64,000 nucleotides of DNA from Vanilla planifolia (taxonomy: Eukaryota; Streptophyta; Magnoliopsida; Asparagales; Orchidaceae): assembly GCA_023846275.1 (NCBI GenBank), contig JAIUJO010000071.1:2025846-2089845 (forward strand), read 5' to 3'. The notes below the pieces were generated by a model that made no database searches, had not been told where the DNA came from, and saw only the letters and a program-made list of their open reading frames with translations. The position numbers and the translations under genes were made by a program. Positions 14,513 to 28,792 of this stretch are shown one piece after another (position 1 is the stretch's first letter; each line of letters starts with the position of its first letter).

Positions 14513-17374
14513 CCAATTTACTAGGAGATCAATGGTTACATTCTTGATCATAAAAAGATGTGAGAATGAAACACCTTATAAAACACATTAAAAAAGAATT
14601 TAAAAAACCTAAAAGGAATATTTATTTTGATAGAGTTCATGGTGTTAACTTGTACGAAGTTTCCTTCATCTCAATTGTACATCGTTTGGAATTTCTATGA
14701 ATTATTATTTTGACATAAGAGAAGAAAAGCTAAAAACAGCCGATTTGATGTAATGTATTATTAAGAAATAAAATTGATGTAAAGTTCACCCAAGTTAAGA
14801 TTTAAAGTATCTAATTAATTTAACAAAATAAAAGTAAACAATTTGATAAAATTGAAATAATTTAATGAAAAAACTCCATTCTAAGATGCTAAATTGATTA
14901 AGTGTAACATTTTGTCATAAAATTTGGTACAAATTGAAAAGTGTCGTAAGGCAAGGAACAATCCTTAAAACAATATTTTTATAAATATAAAAAATTGAAT
15001 ATTTAGTTTAACAAAGTTTGTCAAGATGAGTCTAGTGATGTTTTGTTATGTATTAGTCACACCTCATTTAGAAATATTGTAAATTACAAATATAAATAAG
15101 GATAAGTAATAATAAAGTATTACATTGATATTCTATAAATAAATATTAAAGCTAAAATAAGAAAAATTGAAGAAATATAATTGTGGAAATAAATCATAAT
15201 AAAGGTTACGTGAAGAAAGATTTAGAGATATATAGTAATATAACTAAATTAGGGCAAAAAATTTAAAAAAATGAGATAAATTCTTTTGGAAAATTTCATT
15301 AAAACATACTAAAGAGGTAGTGTGTAACATTCTTAATTCTTAATTTAAATACAAACTAAAATATCCAATAAAATATATCAAAAAATTAGAAAATTATTTT
15401 TAAATATAAATAACAAATTTATTTTTAGAGCATTTCATGTTGATTTTACTAACATTGTTTTATCTTGATTTATCCTAATCTAGATTTTTAATGAATTAGA
15501 AATTCAAATAAGCATGAAAAATATTAAAAAAATGCATTTTAATATTAAGTAAAAATATAGTAAAGCAAAAATAAGATAAATTAAAGTAAGATAATATAAC
15601 TAAATCAGAAGAAAAAGTTTAAAAAATTGAGATAAGTTATACCAAAAAATTACATTCGAAGTTACTGAGGACATCATGACTAACCTCCTTGAACATAAAA
15701 TTAGGTACAAATCAAATTAATTATAAACCTTGTAAAAATAATAAGAAAATTTAGAAATATATAAATAATTATTTAATCTGATCAAACTTGAGGAGATTAC
15801 TCCAAACAGGTTTGTTTCAACTCAATTAGACCTTGTTTGCAACTATTGACTTACCAATAGAAAACATAGCTCATAATATTATATTATCATTTTCATGCTA
15901 TGAAAATAAATATTTTGTTTAAAATAAGATAAATAGATGTAATATAACTTAATTAATTCAAATCAATGTAAATTTGATATGAGAAGTGATTTAAAGTTAC
16001 TTATTAAACTTAACTAACGAAAATTTTTGAGAAATGGGATAAATTATATCAGAAAGTTGAATTAAAAAATACTAGGGAGATAGATTCTAATTTCAACAAT
16101 CATGAAATCTTTGCAAATTAAAATTTCTTGTAAACAAGCTGGCTTTGGAATATAAGATATTTGAAAATATATTAATGAATGTTAAACTTGATAGAGTTCA
16201 TTAGCACTACTCCAATAATATTTGTTTTGTCTTCAATGGACCTTATTGAAAATTATAGAGAATGATGAGGGTAAATAAGCAAGCATAATAACACAATATT
16301 TTTTTTAATGTTTTTGAAATATATATTAATATTGAAATGAGATAAATTAATACAGTATAATATAATCAAATTATAGTAGAAAAGTTTAAAAATGAGAGAA
16401 ACTATACAAGAAATTTGCATTACAAGATTCTAAAGAGATAGAGTGTAACATTCCCAAATGTCAAATCATATAAAAATTAAAACAAGTCATTAAAGATATC
16501 AAAACTATAAAAAAATTAAAAATATTAAAATAAATATTTAGGTTGACAAAGCTCATTAAGGTGAGTCTAATGACATTTATTTTCACTTAATTAGACCTCA
16601 TTCAAAAGTTTTACTAAATACCCATGTAAAAAATTATAGATAATAAAACATTATTATTAAAATATCATGTAAATATAAATTTTAAAAAATAAGATAAATT
16701 AAAAGAAATATAAAATAAATAAATCAATTCCATATAAAAGTCACTTGAGTAGAGATATAGTCACATAATAATATAAGCAATTCAAAGCTAAAACATTAAA
16801 GAAATTAGATAAATTATACATGAAATTTTTATTTCAAAATACTACGGAGGTGAGTGTAACATCCTTAATCATCAAATCATGTATGAATTACAATGTCTTG
16901 TAAATCATGCCAAAATCTAAAAATGCTATTTATCATATAGAGAATAAATATTTAATTGGATTGTGTTTGTTAAGTCAAGCTCTTCAATTTTTGTTTCCAA
17001 TTGAATAGATCAAGCTTAGAATTAAAATGAATTATAAAAATCAATATTCCTTAAAAACATTAAATTATTATTTTAATATGAAATAAATAAATATTAAAAT
17101 TTAACTATATAATCAAAATAATAAGATATGAAAAAGTTTAAGTGATGTGAATGTCATATGATAGAATTGGAGTTTCATACTCATATGCTAAATCCAAGCA
17201 TCAAATTTGAAGAAATAAAATAAATGTTTATAAGAAAGTTGCATTCTAAGATACTAAGAAGTTCAAGTATAAACTTATTTGATCATCAAATCAGGTGTTA
17301 ATCTAAATTTCTAATGATACTGAAATGAGATAAATTGTAGAAATATTATACAAAAGAATCAATACGATGTGAAG

Positions 17375-17480
17375 GTCACACAATTAGAGAATTATAGTTT
17401 TGTAGTTTTATAAATAAAAAAATAAAAAAAATAAAAAAAACTAGTCACATAATTAAAGAGTTATAATTTTGTAATAAAAC
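17375..17480 (+). repeat. Local duplication of module D around an A-rich spacer
   Basis: Two diverged copies of the D core, one at 17,375-17,411 ('gtcacacaattagagaatta') and one at 17,444-17,480 ('gtcacataattaaagagtta'), flank an almost pure A tract with scattered T (17,412-17,440). The normal unit has a single D module, so this is a local expansion. Confidence 0.7.
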
Positions 17481-20091
17481 AGCAAAATCATAGCAAACAA
17501 ATTGAAAAATGAGTTAAACTATATGAAATAGTTGTATTCAAGATATTAAGGAAATTAAATTATTATCTTTAACTTTAAATTTAGTTACAAGCCAAAATTT
17601 CTTGTAAAACATACAAAAAATGCAAGAAAACAAAATACTTAAAAATATAAAAAATATTGTTTATTCTATAGAGTTCACAAAGATAATTTTATTAACATTT
17701 GATTTGTCTCAATTTGATCTCATTTAGAATTATTGTAATTTAACAAATTAAATATGCATAAATAATACCAAATTTGTTTTCTATTCTTAAGTAAATATAT
17801 ATTAATAATAACATGTGATAAATTTAAACAATGCAATATTAATAAATATATGTGATGTCACAATAGAGGACAATTATAGGTTCATAGTAATATAATATAA
17901 TGAACGAAACAAATATGAGTAAAACTAAGGTAAATTATACTGACAATTTGCATTCCAAGATATAAAGAGTTTGAGTGTATGACCCTTGATCGACAAATCA
18001 TGTGTGGATCAAAGTATAATAAAAACTTGCCAAAATGTTAGAAAGTAAAATATTAAAAAAAATAAAAATGAGTATTTAATTTGAAAGTGCTCTTCTTGAT
18101 GAATGTTATGACCTTTATTTCATCTTGGTTAGATAGGTCAACTTCAAAAATATTGCAAGCAACAAGCTTAAATTAAAAAAACTAATAATATGTTAGTTTT
18201 CTTAATTTTGTAAAATTAAAAATATTCTAGAATGAGATGAATGTAAGCAATATAATTTAAAAAATCCATATTATTTTAATATTATTCAAATAATCAATAA
18301 ATTTGAAATAAGATAATTTTGTACCTAAAATATAACTAAATCAAATCAATCTAAAAGTCATATAAGAAGAAATTTAGAAGTAATTTTCATTATAATAAAA
18401 TTAATGTAAAATATTTTAAAGAGAAATTTCTTTGGAAAGTAACATCCCAAGATATTATGGAAATTGTGCATAAAGCATGCCTAAATCTTAAAAATAATAA
18501 TTTAAAACATAAATATCCTTAATCATTACTCCAATTTAAGGGGGTCTAATGACATTTGATTCATCTGAAGTAGACCTCATTTAGAATTACTATAAATTAT
18601 AATAATAAACAAGCATAAAAAAAGTAAATTATTTTTTAATATTAAGTTAATATGTAATCAAGTATGAATAAGGTAAATTAAAGTATTGAAATACAATAAA
18701 TTCAAAAAACTAATTTTGAAGAGTTGAGATTAATTATGTAAGAAAATTACGTTCCATAGTACTAAGTAGATCATTTGTTAAATCCTTGATCATGACATTA
18801 AATACGAATTAAATATCTTGCAAAACATTCTAAAGAAAAAAAGAATTAAAAAATTAAAAAATTTAATTTTATGTAGCTCTTTGAGACGAGCCCAATGACA
18901 TTCTTTTAATCTCTATCATACCTCATTCTAAATTACTATGAATTACTAATATGAAAAAGAATAAATAATAATAATATAATATTTAAATATTAGGCAAAAA
19001 TTTATAAAATTTTAGATGATTTTAATTTAAGAAATATAATAAAACTAAGTATTTTCAAAAACTTTGAAGAAATGAGATAAATATATGGGAAAGCTGCATT
19101 TTACGAAACTAAAATGATAGAGTATAATGTTTTTGATCGATAACTCATGTACTAGTATAAATGTTTCCTAACGCATGCTAAAATCTTTGAAAAATATGTT
19201 TAAAAATATAAAAATTAATATTTAAATTGATATATTACGTAATGATGAGTCTGATGACGTTTGTTCCATTTCAATCATATATTTATGTTGAAATTGATGT
19301 AAATTTTCAAATAAAATAAGAATAAATATTAAGAAAATATTTCTCTATAAACAATAAATATAAAATAAATATTGAATGAGATAATATAAGCAAGGTAACA
19401 AAATTAAATCATGGAAATGCAAGGTTGCTTAAGAGAAGAATTAAAGTTTCAAAGTAATTAAACCAAATAAAAATAAAAATTTAAATAAATGTGATACGTT
19501 TAGTACAAAGTTGCATTCTAAGTTACTAAGGAGATTAATTGGAACATTGCAAATTATTTAATGATGTGTGAATCAATTGTATCTTAAAACATGCCAAAAC
19601 TCTTGGAAATTTTTAAAATATTAAAATTTAAAAATATTAAAAATTTTCAATATGATAGGACCCTATTTTGAATTATTAGAAATTGTTAAGGAAAGTAAAC
19701 ATATTCATATTATGCAATGATATGTTAAGGCTTAAAGGAAATAAATTGATGTAATGTAAATAATGAAATCAAATTAGGTATGAGTTGAAATATCTCATAG
19801 AGCATGTCAAAACAATAAAATTATATTAAAAAGAGTGTAGAAATGGTTATTTTATTTGATAAATCATTTTGAGAAAACTTTAATGGTATTTGTTACGTCT
19901 CAATCAAACCCTGCTTGAATTTTCTTTTAATTTCAAAAGTAAATTGCATAAATAATAATAAATTATTTTTTAAGTATTAAGTAAATATATATTATAACTA
20001 AAAAAAGATAACTTAAAATAATATAACATAACCAAACAAAACTTGGTAAAGGTGACTTAAAAAGAGATTTAAAGTTATATTATAATATAAT

Positions 20092-20700
20092 AATACCATT
20101 AAGGTGTTGGTTTGATGATTCTACATGGAGCAAAAATTAGCAAAAACCTATGGCTATAGTTTATGATCAGTAAGCTCTTTATAGAAATATTCAAGGTTAT
20201 AGATGAGTCATTTTGTTTCTGACGAACTAAATGAGACAAAACTCTTATGTCTTGTTCTACATTAGAGATTGAATAGAAACAACCATCAACTAAAATCAAA
20301 AAGTAAATAAATATTGCAGACAAAGTAGAGGTAGAATGAAGGGAATATGTTATTGAGGCAATCATATTTGTTTTGTTAGATATGCTCTTCAGGTGCTTGA
20401 ACCTGCTTGAATCATAATTAGATAAATAAAAGAAAGATGAAGAGCAATGATGCGATTGGCTCATCGTGACAAAAAGATATTAGTATGCTTCGTTCTTGAT
20501 AAACTATTAGAATATGACTTTTAGAAACATGTATTGGCTCAAAGACAAGATCTCCCTCTGAGACACTAGAAAATAGGTATTATTAAGACCACCTAAGGTC
20601 CAACCACAACTCAATCCTTGGTAATTAGGAGGTCAAACTTCAAACAATCTACATTGGACCATGTTGATGTAACATATAAAAGAATTGAAAAACCAAGGAA
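20092..20700. other. Unrelated ~0.6-kb insert of unknown origin
   Basis: The satellite stops at the end of a D module ('agttatattataatataata', ending near 20,091) and resumes in E ('acaattgatgacaggagc', about 20,709). The sequence between matches no satellite module and is less AT-rich. On the minus strand it holds the longest uninterrupted frame in the window, a 121-codon stretch at 20,464-20,099 with a hydrophobic patch near its middle. I recognise no domain in it. The plus strand has ORF fragments broken by several stops. I could not find convincing terminal inverted repeats or a target duplication. It could be a decayed non-autonomous transposon, a fragment of a larger element, or transferred host DNA. 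That it is foreign to the array is well supported; its identity is not. Confidence 0.7.
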
Positions 20701-23700
20701 AAAAGAAAAACAATTGATGACAGGAGCTAAATTGTACATGAAATTTGAATTGCAAGATACTAAGAAAAAATGTGTAACATTCTTTAAAGTCAAAATATGT
20801 ACTAATCATAGTTTCTTGTAAAGCTTTCCAAAACTATTAAAAAAATATTTAAAATAATAAGAAAGAATATTTAATTAAATAGGGCTTGCTAGGACAAGTT
20901 CAATGACATTTTTAGTGTCTCGATCAAACATTGTTTAAACCACTACAAATTAAAAAAAATCAAAAAGTAATAACAATAAAAAATTATTTTTGTTATGTAA
21001 AGTATATATATAATAAAGCTTAAATTAGATGAATGGTACCAATGTAAAGAAACAAAATAAAAGTAAATATTTTGAAAAATTAATAGAAATTAAAAAAAAA
21101 ATTTGTATTGAAATTTACTAAAGAAATGAATCATAATATTCTTGATCATTAAATTAGGTATGAATCAAAGGACTTGTCAAGAAATTAAAGAATCCTAAAA
21201 ATAAATATGTAGAAATGCATATTTAATTAGATAGAGCTTGTCATAACTATTCAAATGATGTTTTCTTTATCTAAATTAATCTTTGTTTGTGAATAGTATC
21301 ATCTAAAATAATAAATAAGCTTTAATAATATATAATTATTTTAGTATTATGAAATAATATCATAAAGTTAAAATTAGGTAAATTATTGCAATGTAATCTA
21401 ACAAATTAAAATTTATGTAAATTTCATATAAAGGATATTTTGTGTTACAAAAACATTTAACTATATCAAAGCAAAAATAAAGTATGAATCTAAATATCTT
21501 ATAAAGCATGCAAAACTATTAGAGAATAAAACTTTTTTAAAATATAAGAATGAATATACATTTGATGGGGTTCATCGAGATAAGTTTATTTATTATTTAA
21601 TGCTCCCATAACAATCAAGAATTACAATATAAATAAGCTAACAAAATAGTAAAATAGCTTTTAATTTTAAGACAAAATATATTAAAGTTGAAATGAGTTT
21701 AATTGGATAAATATAATATTGTCAAAAAAAGTAAAAAACGTGTTTAATTGTGATAAATTGTAATATAAATATGGATTCCAAGACACAAAGGAGTTAAGGT
21801 GTAATACTCTTGAACATCATATCATGAATGAATTAAAATGCCATAGAAATCTTTCAATAATCATAAAAAAATATATAAAAATTTCAAAATGAATATTTAA
21901 ATTGATTTAGCTTATCATGATTAGTCCAACTATGTATGTTTCATCTCAATCAAGCAGTTTTGAATTATGATAAATTACCAAATCAAAAAGACAAAAAATA
22001 ATAAATTGTTATTTTATTATTAATCAATTAAACAATAATTCTAGAATGCAATGAATGTAAGCAATGTCACACTCACATGACTAAAGAATTATAGTTTAAT
22101 GGTAATATAAAAAAAGAAAGACAAAAACTTTGATAAAATGAGATAAATTGTTTGAGAAAATGCCTTTTAAGAAACTATTGAGATTGAATATAACATTCTC
22201 AATTGCATAATTATGTATGAATGGAAAATAAAAATATTAAGAAAAATGAAATATTTAAAAATAATGAAAGTGATTTTTTTAATTTGATGGAGTTCATCAA
22301 GTCAAGACCATCAACATCTTTTTTTTCCATATAAACTTATTTAGAATCTCCACAAATTACAAAAATAAATAACCCTAAATAATTAAAAGTTCTTATTTTA
22401 GTATTATGGAAATATATGCTAAAGTGATATAAGTTAACCAAATAAATGCAATATAAAGGTTAGTCGATATGATAATTTTAGCTTCAAAGTAGCATAAATA
22501 AAACAATGTATGTAATTTTTAGAAATGAGTAAAAAATTTATGAAGTTGCATTCCAACATATTAATGAGATCGATCATAGAATAAGAGAGTAACTAAATTT
22601 TGTCATAAAACATATTTAAGTCCTAAAAAATAAAAAATATATAAAAAATAATAAAGTTAAAATTTAATTAGAAGCTCACCGTGATGAGAACAATGGCATT
22701 TTCTATCATCTAAACAACTCCTCATTATAGTTACTATGAATTAGAAAAATAAATAAACATAAACGATTACAAATTACTATTTTTAATTTTCAAAAATATA
22801 CATTATAGGTGAAATAAGTTAAATTTATACAACAAAATCAAACTAATTAAAAGACATGTAAAGTTTACATGAGAAGATAATTAGAGTTTTGTAGAAATAT
22901 AGCTATATCTAAGTAAAAAGTTTGAAGTGATGTAAATGGTATGAGAAAAGTTACATTTTAAGACATTAAGGATTTTGATTGTATTATCACGATCATAAAA
23001 TTAAGAACAAATTGAAATTTTTTTAAGAATGGCTAAAAGCCATCAATATAAAATAATTAGCAAATGAATCTTTAATTAAAAAGCTAATAAAAAAGATTCT
23101 AATGATGTTAGTTTGATCTAATTGGAAATTATGTGAATTTTAAAAAATATTAAATATGAATAATAATAATAATTTATTTTAATTTATACTCAATATATGA
23201 TAAAGTTGAAATAATAAACTTTTAATTAATTTTATATATTGAAATCAAAGTGGTGTAAAATTTACATGAGGAGAGATTTTGAGTTATACAATAGTATTGC
23301 TAAATCAAATCAAATCATTCAAAAAAATGGGTTAATGTATAAGAAAATTTAATTTAATGACACTCATGAGTTTGATCCTAACATTCTCAATCATCAATTC
23401 AGGTCAAAATTAAAATATCTCAGAAAGCATGACAAAACCTTATAAATTAGTGTACTTAAGAAAAATATAAAAATCTATATTGGATTAGAAAGAATTTGTC
23501 GAGATTAGTGTAACAACGTTTCTTTCACCTTTATACCATTCGGCTTGGAGTTACTATGAATTAGTAAGCTAAATCAGAATATAAAAATAATTTACTATTT
23601 ATTATTATTAAATATATATTAAAACTAAAATAAGTATTATTAAAATAATATACTATAACCAAATGAAAGAGATGTTTAGGATAACTAACATGATAACTAC

Positions 23701-24084
23701 AGTTTCAATATTATATAACAAAATCTAAACAAAAAAGTTTAAGAAATTAGGTAAATTAAATGAGAAAGTTGCATTTTAGGATACTGAGTAGGTATAGTAT
23801 AACATTATAAATCATCAAATCAAAAAGGAATAAAAACATTTCCAATATCATGCAAAAATCATAAAAAATAATAAATTCAAGTTATAAAAAAGAATATTTT
23901 GTTATACAGAGATTGTTGAGATGATTCGAACAATGTTTTGTTTATCTTGATAAAAGATCATTAAAATTTACTAAAACTTTAAAATGTGGATAAGAATAAA
24001 GAGTAATAAATTTTTATTTTAAGGTAATATAAGTATATATTAAAATTAAAATGAGTTAAATTGAAGTGATATAATATAACAAAA

Positions 24085-24130
24085 TGATGGCCATGCAATG
24101 GAGCGATGCAGTGACAACAAGCGATATGAC
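24085..24130. other. Short patch unlike the satellite consensus
   Basis: Where module D should read 'gtgatgtaaaggtcacatga' or similar, this copy has a more GC-rich stretch ('ggccatgcaatggagcgatg' and onward), before the unit resumes with 'agttacgtagtaatataact'. It is about 45 bp long. It may be a tiny insertion or simply a strongly diverged D module. Confidence 0.4.
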
Positions 24131-27100
24131 TAATAGTTACGTAGTAATATAACTAATTCAAAACCAAAAATTTGAAGAAGTTTGATAAATTAAAGATGAA
24201 ATTTTTATTCCAAGATATTAAGCTAATTAAGGTACCCTATTATAAAATCATATACAAGCAAAAATGTCTCATAAAGCATTCCAAAATTAAAAAGATAAAA
24301 TTTTTAAAAATAAAAAGATAATTTAATTAGAGCTCTTTAAGTTGAATTTCTCAACATTTGTTTCATCTCGATGTACCACATTTGGTATTACTATGAATTA
24401 CAAATTTAAATATGCATAAATAATAACACATTACTATTTTACTATTAATAAAATAAATATTAAAATGAAGATGAGATAAGTTGAAGCAATATAATATGAC
24501 AAAATCGAAGTGATGTGACTATCAAATGATAAGAGAATAGAAGTTTCATAGTGATCTAACCAAATCTAAGTAAAACTTAGATATATAATTGAATGTTGCA
24601 TTCAAAGGTGCTAAGGAGTCCAAGTACAACATCCTTGATCACCCAATAAGGTATGAACTAAAATGTCTCATAAAACTTGGAAACCAAAAACAATAAAAAA
24701 TTCAAAAATATAAAAATAGTTATTTAAATAAAAAGAGCTTGTCGAATTGATTCTAATAAAGTTTTTCCATCCCATTAAGACCTCATTTAGAATAATTGTG
24801 AAATAATAAAACAAATATTCCAAATAAAAATTCATTTATATTTTAATAATAAGTAAATAATTTTTAATGCTAAAATGATATAAATTGAAGTAATCTAATC
24901 TAACCATATGAAAGTTACATAAAGGTTACACAAATGGAGAATTAGACATTGCGGCAATATAATATATTATAAACAAAACATTTAAAAAATTGAAATAAAT
25001 TTTATAAGGTTGTCTCATTTCAAGATAATAAGAAGAACGAGGGCGACATCCTTATCCATCGAAATAGGTACTAATAGACTGATTCATAAACCATGAAAAA
25101 AATCTAAAATAATAAATATTTAAAATATATATAAACAATTATTTAATTGGGTAATGCTCATCAAGTCAATTTTAATAATGTTTGTTTCGTGTCAATCAAA
25201 GATTATTTAGAATTACTACAAATTAAGAAAAAAATTACTTCAATAATTAAAAAATATTATGTTAATTCTAACTAAAATACTATTCAGTTGAAAAAATATA
25301 AATGCATATAATGTATTGTAATCAAATCAAGCTAGTGCATGGGTCATAATAGAAATTATTTAAGGATTTACACTGATATACATAATCAAAGCAAACATTT
25401 TGAAGAAAATAAGATCAATTGTATGCATTCTTAATTATCAAATTATATTTGAATCAAAATTACTATGAAATAGCAAAGGTAATATGCATAAATAATAAGA
25501 AATTATGATGTGAAGGTCACATGATAAGAGGTTTAGAGTTTCAAAGTGATATAACAAATCTAATCAAAAATTTAGAAGAAATAGGATAAATTGTATATGA
25601 AAGTTCCCTTCCAACTTACTAAAGAAATGAAGTGTAACATCCTTGATTATAAAATCATGTGCAAATAACAATTTCTCATAAAACTTGCAAAACTCATCAA
25701 AAATGAAATATTTAAAAAAAATATAAAAATGTATATTTCATTGTATAAGGCACATAGAAATGTTTCTAACTATCTATGTTTCATCTCAAATAAAGACTAT
25801 TTAGAATTATAATGGTTTACCAATTTAAATGGGCATGACAAATAATAAAATATTATTTTGCTATTAAGTAAATATATGTCAAATTTTAAATAAGATAAAT
25901 GAAAACAATGTAATATAACCAATATAAGGCATGTAAACATCACATGATAAGATAAATAGGTTTCTTAGAAATAAAACACAATAAAGGAAAAACAATTAAT
26001 GAAATGAGGCAGATTTTATTACAAATTTGCATTCCTAGATAATAAAGAGATCAATGCCAACATCCTCATTAGTTAAATTATGTATAAATAAAAAGTTTTA
26101 ATAGACAATACCAAGATCATGAAAAAATACTAAAAAAATATAAGGATTAACATTTAATTACATAGAGCTAATTAATACAAGTCAAACAATGTTCGTTTTG
26201 CCTTAGTTAGAGCAAGCTTCGAGTTACTTTGAACTAAATAAAAATAAGAATAAATAATAACAAATTTTTATTTCAATATTAAGTAAATTTAAATTATCAC
26301 TAAAATAAGAAAAAATAAAACCAATGCAATATTACTAATGCAAAGAGAAGTAAAGGTCACACATGAGAAAATTTAGAGCTACATAATAATAAAGAAATCA
26401 AAGAAAAAAATTTAAAGAAATAAGACAAATCATTTGGGAAAGTTTTATTCCAAGATTAGAAGGAGATCAATGGTAATATTGTTTATCATCAAATTAGCTA
26501 TGAATCAAATTTCTCATAGAACTCATCAAAACCTTAGAAAAGATATTTGCACAAATATAAATATATTTTTAACTATAAAGAACTTATTAAAACTTTTTTA
26601 ATGAAGTTTAGTTAGTCTCAATCAAACTACATTTGTAATTTAAAAAAATTATAAAAATAAAAATAAATAAATAATGATACATTATTATTTAAATATTAGA
26701 AAATATATATTAAAATTGAAATAAAATTAAATGAAGTAATGTTAATAACCAAATAACAACTATGTGAAGGTCATTAGAGGAGGTTTAGAATTTGCTAATA
26801 ATATTACAAAGTAAAAGTGAAAAGTTTTAAAAAATAAGATAAATTCTATAGGAATGTTCAACTCCAAGATACCCGGGAGAGCAAGGATAACATCCTCAAC
26901 CGTAACATTTGTTATGAAACAAAATTTCACATAAATAATTAAAAAGTTATAAAATAAAAATTTTTAAATTACAAAAAAATATCTAAGTTGTTGAACATGG
27001 TAGAGACAAATCCAACCACATCTGTTTCATCTTCATCAAACTATGTTTAGAATCACTATTAAATGCAAGAGTAAATAAACAAAAAATAAATGAATTGCTT

Positions 27101-28707
27101 TTTAAGTATCTGGTCAATGTATATCAAATTTAAAATTAAATAAATTACTCTAATGTAATATAATAAAATTAAAGTGATTTAAAGGTCACATAAGAAAAGA
27201 TTAACAATTAGGTGTTAATATAATCAAATCGAAGGAAAAATTTATAAGAATGCCATAAATTGTTTGGGAAAGTTATGATAGAGTATACTAAAGAGAATGA
27301 GTATAATTTTATTGATCATCAAATTTGATATGAATTGAATTTTCTGTAAATTTTTTAAAAATCCTTGAAACTAAATTGTTTAAACAAAATAAAAAAATTG
27401 ATATTTAATTAGATGGACCTCATTACGATGAGTCTGGTAATGTTTGCTATCACGATTAGACATCATTTGGAAATATTGAAATTTACGAAAGAAAAAAAGA
27501 ATACCATTATAAAAAAATATTTTTCTTATAATTAAGTAAATATATATAAATGCCAAAATTATGTAACTTGAAGAAATTTAATATAAACAGTTCAAAAAAT
27601 CACATAAAGGCATACAAGACCAGAATCAAAGTGTCATTGCAATACAAAGAATTTAAAAAAAATTGAAGAAATTTAATAAATTTTTTGGAAATGTTCATTA
27701 CGAGATGCAAAGTTGCTCTATTCCAAATTTTTTTCTCATCAAAATAAGTATGAATAAAAACTTTTCCAAAAAAAGTGACAAAACCAAAAAAGGTAAATTA
27801 TTTAAAATTATGAAATTATTATTTAAATGGATAGAGCTCATTAAGATATTTCAATTGATGTTTTTATTGTCTTTATCAGATCTTGTTTGTAATCAATACA
27901 AATTAACAAGATAAAAAAGATAAATAATAATAATATGATATTAAGTTAATATATAACAAATCTAAAATGAGAAAAATAGAAGCAATGTAAAGGAAAAAAA
28001 TAAAATGATATAAATATCAGACAAGAAGAGAATTGGAGTTTCATAGTAACATAATATAGTAAAAGCAAAAATTTTGAAAAAATGCAATAAATAAACTAGA
28101 AGTGTTGGATGCCAACGTACTAAGAAGATGAATGGCAACATCATTGACTATCAAATTAGGTATGAATAAAGCTCATCAAGATGAGACCAATGTTGTTTTT
28201 TATCACAACAGAACTTCCTTTAAAGTTACCCAAACTTAGAAATTTAAAAAATTAAAAGGTAATAATAACTTATTTTTAATATTAAGTAAATATTTATCAA
28301 GGCTCAAATATGAAAACATGAAGCAAAATATAATATAACAAAATTAAAGTGATATAAAGGTCGCTTGAAAGGTTAATTAGAATTTAATGGTGATATAACA
28401 TAACAAAAAAAAATTAAAGAATCAAGATAAACTGTAAAGGAAATTTTCATTCCAAAAGAATAAGAAGTTTAACGATAAAAATCACAACTGTTAAGTTTAT
28501 TATAAATCTAAATATCACATAAAAGGTGCCAAATCATAGAAAATAAATATTCAAAAATGTAAAAATAATTATTTAAATAGATATAGATCATTAAGAGCAA
28601 TCCAATGCTATTTATTTCACCTCAATCGAGACTTGTTTTGAATTAATATGAATTATAAAAAAAATAATGCACGTATAATAATAAATTATAATTGTAATAT
28701 TGTGTGT

Positions 28708-28710
<3 letters not shown>

Positions 28711-28789
<79 letters not shown>
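28711..28789. repeat. Uninterrupted AT microsatellite (~79 bp)
   Basis: A pure (AT)n run of about 39 repeats lying in the C module. It is preceded by 'aataataaattataattg' and followed by 'aattgaaatgagattaact', which place it exactly at the unit's short 'aaatatatatt' segment. The lack of interruptions suggests recent expansion. Confidence 0.97.

Positions 28790-28792
<3 letters not shown>

Larger units (their letters stand above)
1..20091 (+). repeat. Degenerate ~400-bp tandem satellite, forward block 1a
   Basis: A head-to-tail array of strongly diverged units, all in the same orientation, with no gene found. The module A box (variants of 'gtaacatcctcgatcatc') recurs near 21, 378, 782, 1,198, 1,858, 2,274, 2,697, 3,072, 3,460, 3,890, 4,590, 5,191, 5,590, 5,982, 6,385, 7,060, 7,812, 8,222, 8,500, 9,990, 11,107, 11,853, 12,260, 13,014, 13,347, 13,757, 14,537, 14,903, 15,325, 16,446, 16,857 and 19,540. 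Spacing is mostly 350-420 bp. Each box is followed by module B ('gagtccaatgacatttg'-like, 'ggaattactatgaatt'-like), AT-rich C, and D and/or E. Several units are truncated or fused, for example around 1,500-1,545 (D joined to B), 4,260-4,500 (shuffled) and 19,766 (C joined to A). Short open frames within it (60-81 codons) overlap the repeat modules and look like chance. The family is not one I can name. Confidence 0.9.

Noticed and set aside
20611-20821. Overlapping open frames on both strands at the right edge of the 20-kb insert (67 codons plus, 60 codons minus)
   Set aside because: They overlap each other, run across the border into ordinary satellite sequence, and show no domain; not supported as genes.
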